Assembly: GCF_004166885.1 (NCBI RefSeq)
Contig: NZ_RCYU01000003.1
Location: forward strand, 62,001 to 126,000
Source of the DNA: Streptococcus sp. bf_0095
GTDB lineage: Bacteria > Bacillota > Bacilli > Lactobacillales > Streptococcaceae
Direction: 5' to 3'
Length of the DNA: 64,000 nt
Part shown: positions 63,301-64,000 of the stretch, one piece after another
Layout: the number at the start of each line of letters is the position of its first letter
Position numbering within the stretch: position 1 is the first letter of the stretch
Program-made: the position numbers and the translations under genes
The notes under the pieces: generated by a model
The model's database searches: none
What the model was told of the DNA's origin: nothing
What the model saw: the letters and a program-made list of their open reading frames with translations, nothing else

Positions 63301-63390
63301 TTGGTACAAATTTTGGTACAAAAAACAAAATGACAAACAAAAAAGCCTGATATATCAGGCTTCCTGTTGATTTATTGGATGCCCCCTGCA
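63301..63390 (+). repeat. att-like site 5 at the intact tRNA-Lys 3' end
   Basis: TTGGTACAAA at 63301-63310 and 63313-63322, minus-strand terminator GCCTGATATATCAGGC with T run (the tRNA terminator), then the core TGCCCCCTGCA as the true 3' end of the tRNA gene (63380-63390). Confidence 0.8.
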
Positions 63391-63452
63391 GGGCTCGAAC
63401 CTGCGACCCATAGATTAAGAGTCTACTGCTCTACCAACTGAGCTAAGGAGGC
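63380..63452 (-). tRNA. tRNA-Lys (anticodon CTT)
   Basis: 73 nt. Acceptor GCCTCCT/AGGGGGC with one T-G pair, D arm GCTC-AGTTGGTA-GAGC, anticodon stem GTAGA/TCTAT with loop CTCTTAA (anticodon CTT), T arm GCAGG-TTCGAGC-CCTGC, discriminator A. CCA is not encoded. Its 3' end is the attachment site of the whole island. Its 5' end is only 8 nt from the 6S RNA. Confidence 0.95.
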
Positions 63453-63457
63453 AAAAA

Positions 63458-63651
63458 AAAGCTGTATTGGTGCCGAAACTTCACGGTTTGTATTGAACCC
63501 GCGCAATTAAGCAGGTGGGCAACTTGCTCTAACTGAAGCTGCTTCCGCGTGATACGGCCTGCATGCTGTTAGAAGTCCTTTGTTTCCCTAATAATACAAA
63601 AAATAGTCGGTCAACACTTAAGTGTGAAGTCGTACACCACAGCGTTTCTAT
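63458..63651 (-). ncRNA. ssrS: 6S RNA (SsrS)
   Basis: About 190 nt on the minus strand. The two ends close a helix: GCTGTGGTG near the 5' end (63643-63635) pairs with CACC...ACAGC at the 3' end (63472-63461). The middle is an extended hairpin with the open bubble expected of 6S. Position next to rarA is as known in Bacillus and other Firmicutes. It binds SigA-RNA polymerase in stationary phase. The 3' T8 run abuts the tRNA-Lys gene. Confidence 0.78.
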
Positions 63652-63657
63652 ATGTAT

Positions 63658-63685
63658 ATGATACCATATTTCAAAAAAATTTCAA
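63658..63685 (-). promoter_or_regulatory. 6S RNA promoter
   Basis: Minus strand TTGAAA (63685-63680), 16-bp spacer, TATCAT (63663-63658). No other promoter lies between 6S RNA and tRNA-Lys. Confidence 0.65.
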
Positions 63686-63714
63686 GGGAAAATCTCAATT
63701 TTTTGGAACCGATA

Positions 63715-64000
63715 TCACCTTTTCTTGAGTTGATCAATCTTCTCTTTTGTCGCCCCTAGGGCTCGCTCGTATTTGCCATTTTCATTGGGAGTGAAATAAG
63801 AGGCCCCCTTAAGCTTGTCTGGTAGATAGTCCTGTTGGACCCAATTGCCAGGATAATTGTGGGGATACTTGTAGTCTTGGGCATTTCCCAAGGTCTTGCT
63901 TCCGGCATAGTGACCATCCCGTAAATGGCGGGGGATAGGAAGATTACCCGACTTCCGGAGGTCAGATAAGGCTTTGTCCATGGCGACGTAGGTCGAGTTG
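63715..64000 (-). CDS. rarA: Replication-associated recombination protein RarA, C-terminal part
   Basis: The last 95 residues; the gene continues past the window edge (the frame is open through STYVAMDKALSDL at the border). Motifs HLRDGHYAGSKTLGNAQDYK and YPGNWVQQDYLPD are the conserved C-terminal tetramerisation region of RarA/MgsA AAA ATPases, which act at stalled replication forks. Confidence 0.9.
   Translation of the reverse strand, partial: NSTYVAMDKALSDLRKSGNLPIPRHLRDGHYAGSKTLGNAQDYKYPHNYPGNWVQQDYLPDKLKGASYFTPNENGKYERALGATKEKIDQLKKR

Larger units (their letters stand above)
61350..63390. mobile_element. Orphan immunity module, segment D of the tRNA-Lys array
   Basis: About 2 kb between att-like sites 4 and 5, with GGGGCAAAA at the left and TTGGTACAAA at the right. 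It contains GAD-like paralogue 4, Imm22 copy 2 and GAD-like paralogue 5, and no toxin or integrase. Its parts match the right end of the T7SS segment. Confidence 0.6.

Overview
The window looks like a chromosomal segment of a viridans-group Streptococcus. The support is the core genes: a groESL operon behind a CIRCE operator, a vex1-vex2-vex3/vncR-vncS block in pneumococcal order, a mannose-family PTS with a CcpA-type cre site, and a rarA / 6S RNA / tRNA-Lys(CTT) junction. I cannot fix the species.

Layout, left to right. (1) 0.2-7.4 kb: a sensing operon (two membrane-anchored solute-binding proteins around a NarL-type two-component system) followed by a complete EIIA-EIIB-EIIC-EIID mannose-family PTS. 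Between them lie a terminator, three TGACA-type dyad repeats in helical phase and a cre site. (2) 7.8-10.6 kb: groES-groEL, then 840 bp of highly structured non-coding DNA. (3) 10.7-17.9 kb: vex123-vncRS, convergent with a second FtsX-type ABC pair. (4) 18.1-63.4 kb: a large composite island stacked on the 3' end of tRNA-Lys(CTT). (5) 63.4-64 kb: tRNA-Lys, 6S RNA and the C-terminus of rarA, all on the minus strand.

The island is a tandem array. Five copies of the tRNA 3' end (TGCCCCCTGCA or TGCCCCCTACA; one reads TACCCCCTACA) lie at about 18.80, 35.37, 36.98, 61.35 and 63.38 kb. Each carries a neighbouring transcription terminator and short direct repeats of two kinds, TTGGTACAAA and GGGGCAAAA. 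Segment A (18.8-35.4 kb) is a type VII secretion locus (EsxA, EsaA, EssA, EsaB, EssB, EssC), an LXG polymorphic toxin with two small partner proteins and a DUF4176-like protein, an Imm22-like protein and two GAD-like/DUF1851 immunity proteins. Segment B (35.4-37.0 kb) is a small relic. Segment C (37.0-61.35 kb) is an ICE of the ICEBs1/Tn916/ICESt superfamily with its own Xis and tyrosine integrase, an oriT, a full conjugation module, a cI-like repressor with a palindromic operator, and defence cargo including a Sau3AI/Sth368I-like GATC restriction-modification pair. Segment D (61.35-63.38 kb) is a module of orphan immunity genes.

Working model: the T7SS exports the LXG toxin, and the five GAD-like/DUF1851 paralogues plus two Imm22-like paralogues spread over the island protect against this toxin and related ones. 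The paralogues share near-identical ends around a variable middle, and one orphan copy still carries the last five codons of an LXG toxin gene. The ICE is the only segment with the same arm repeat at both ends, so it is the unit most likely to be mobile.
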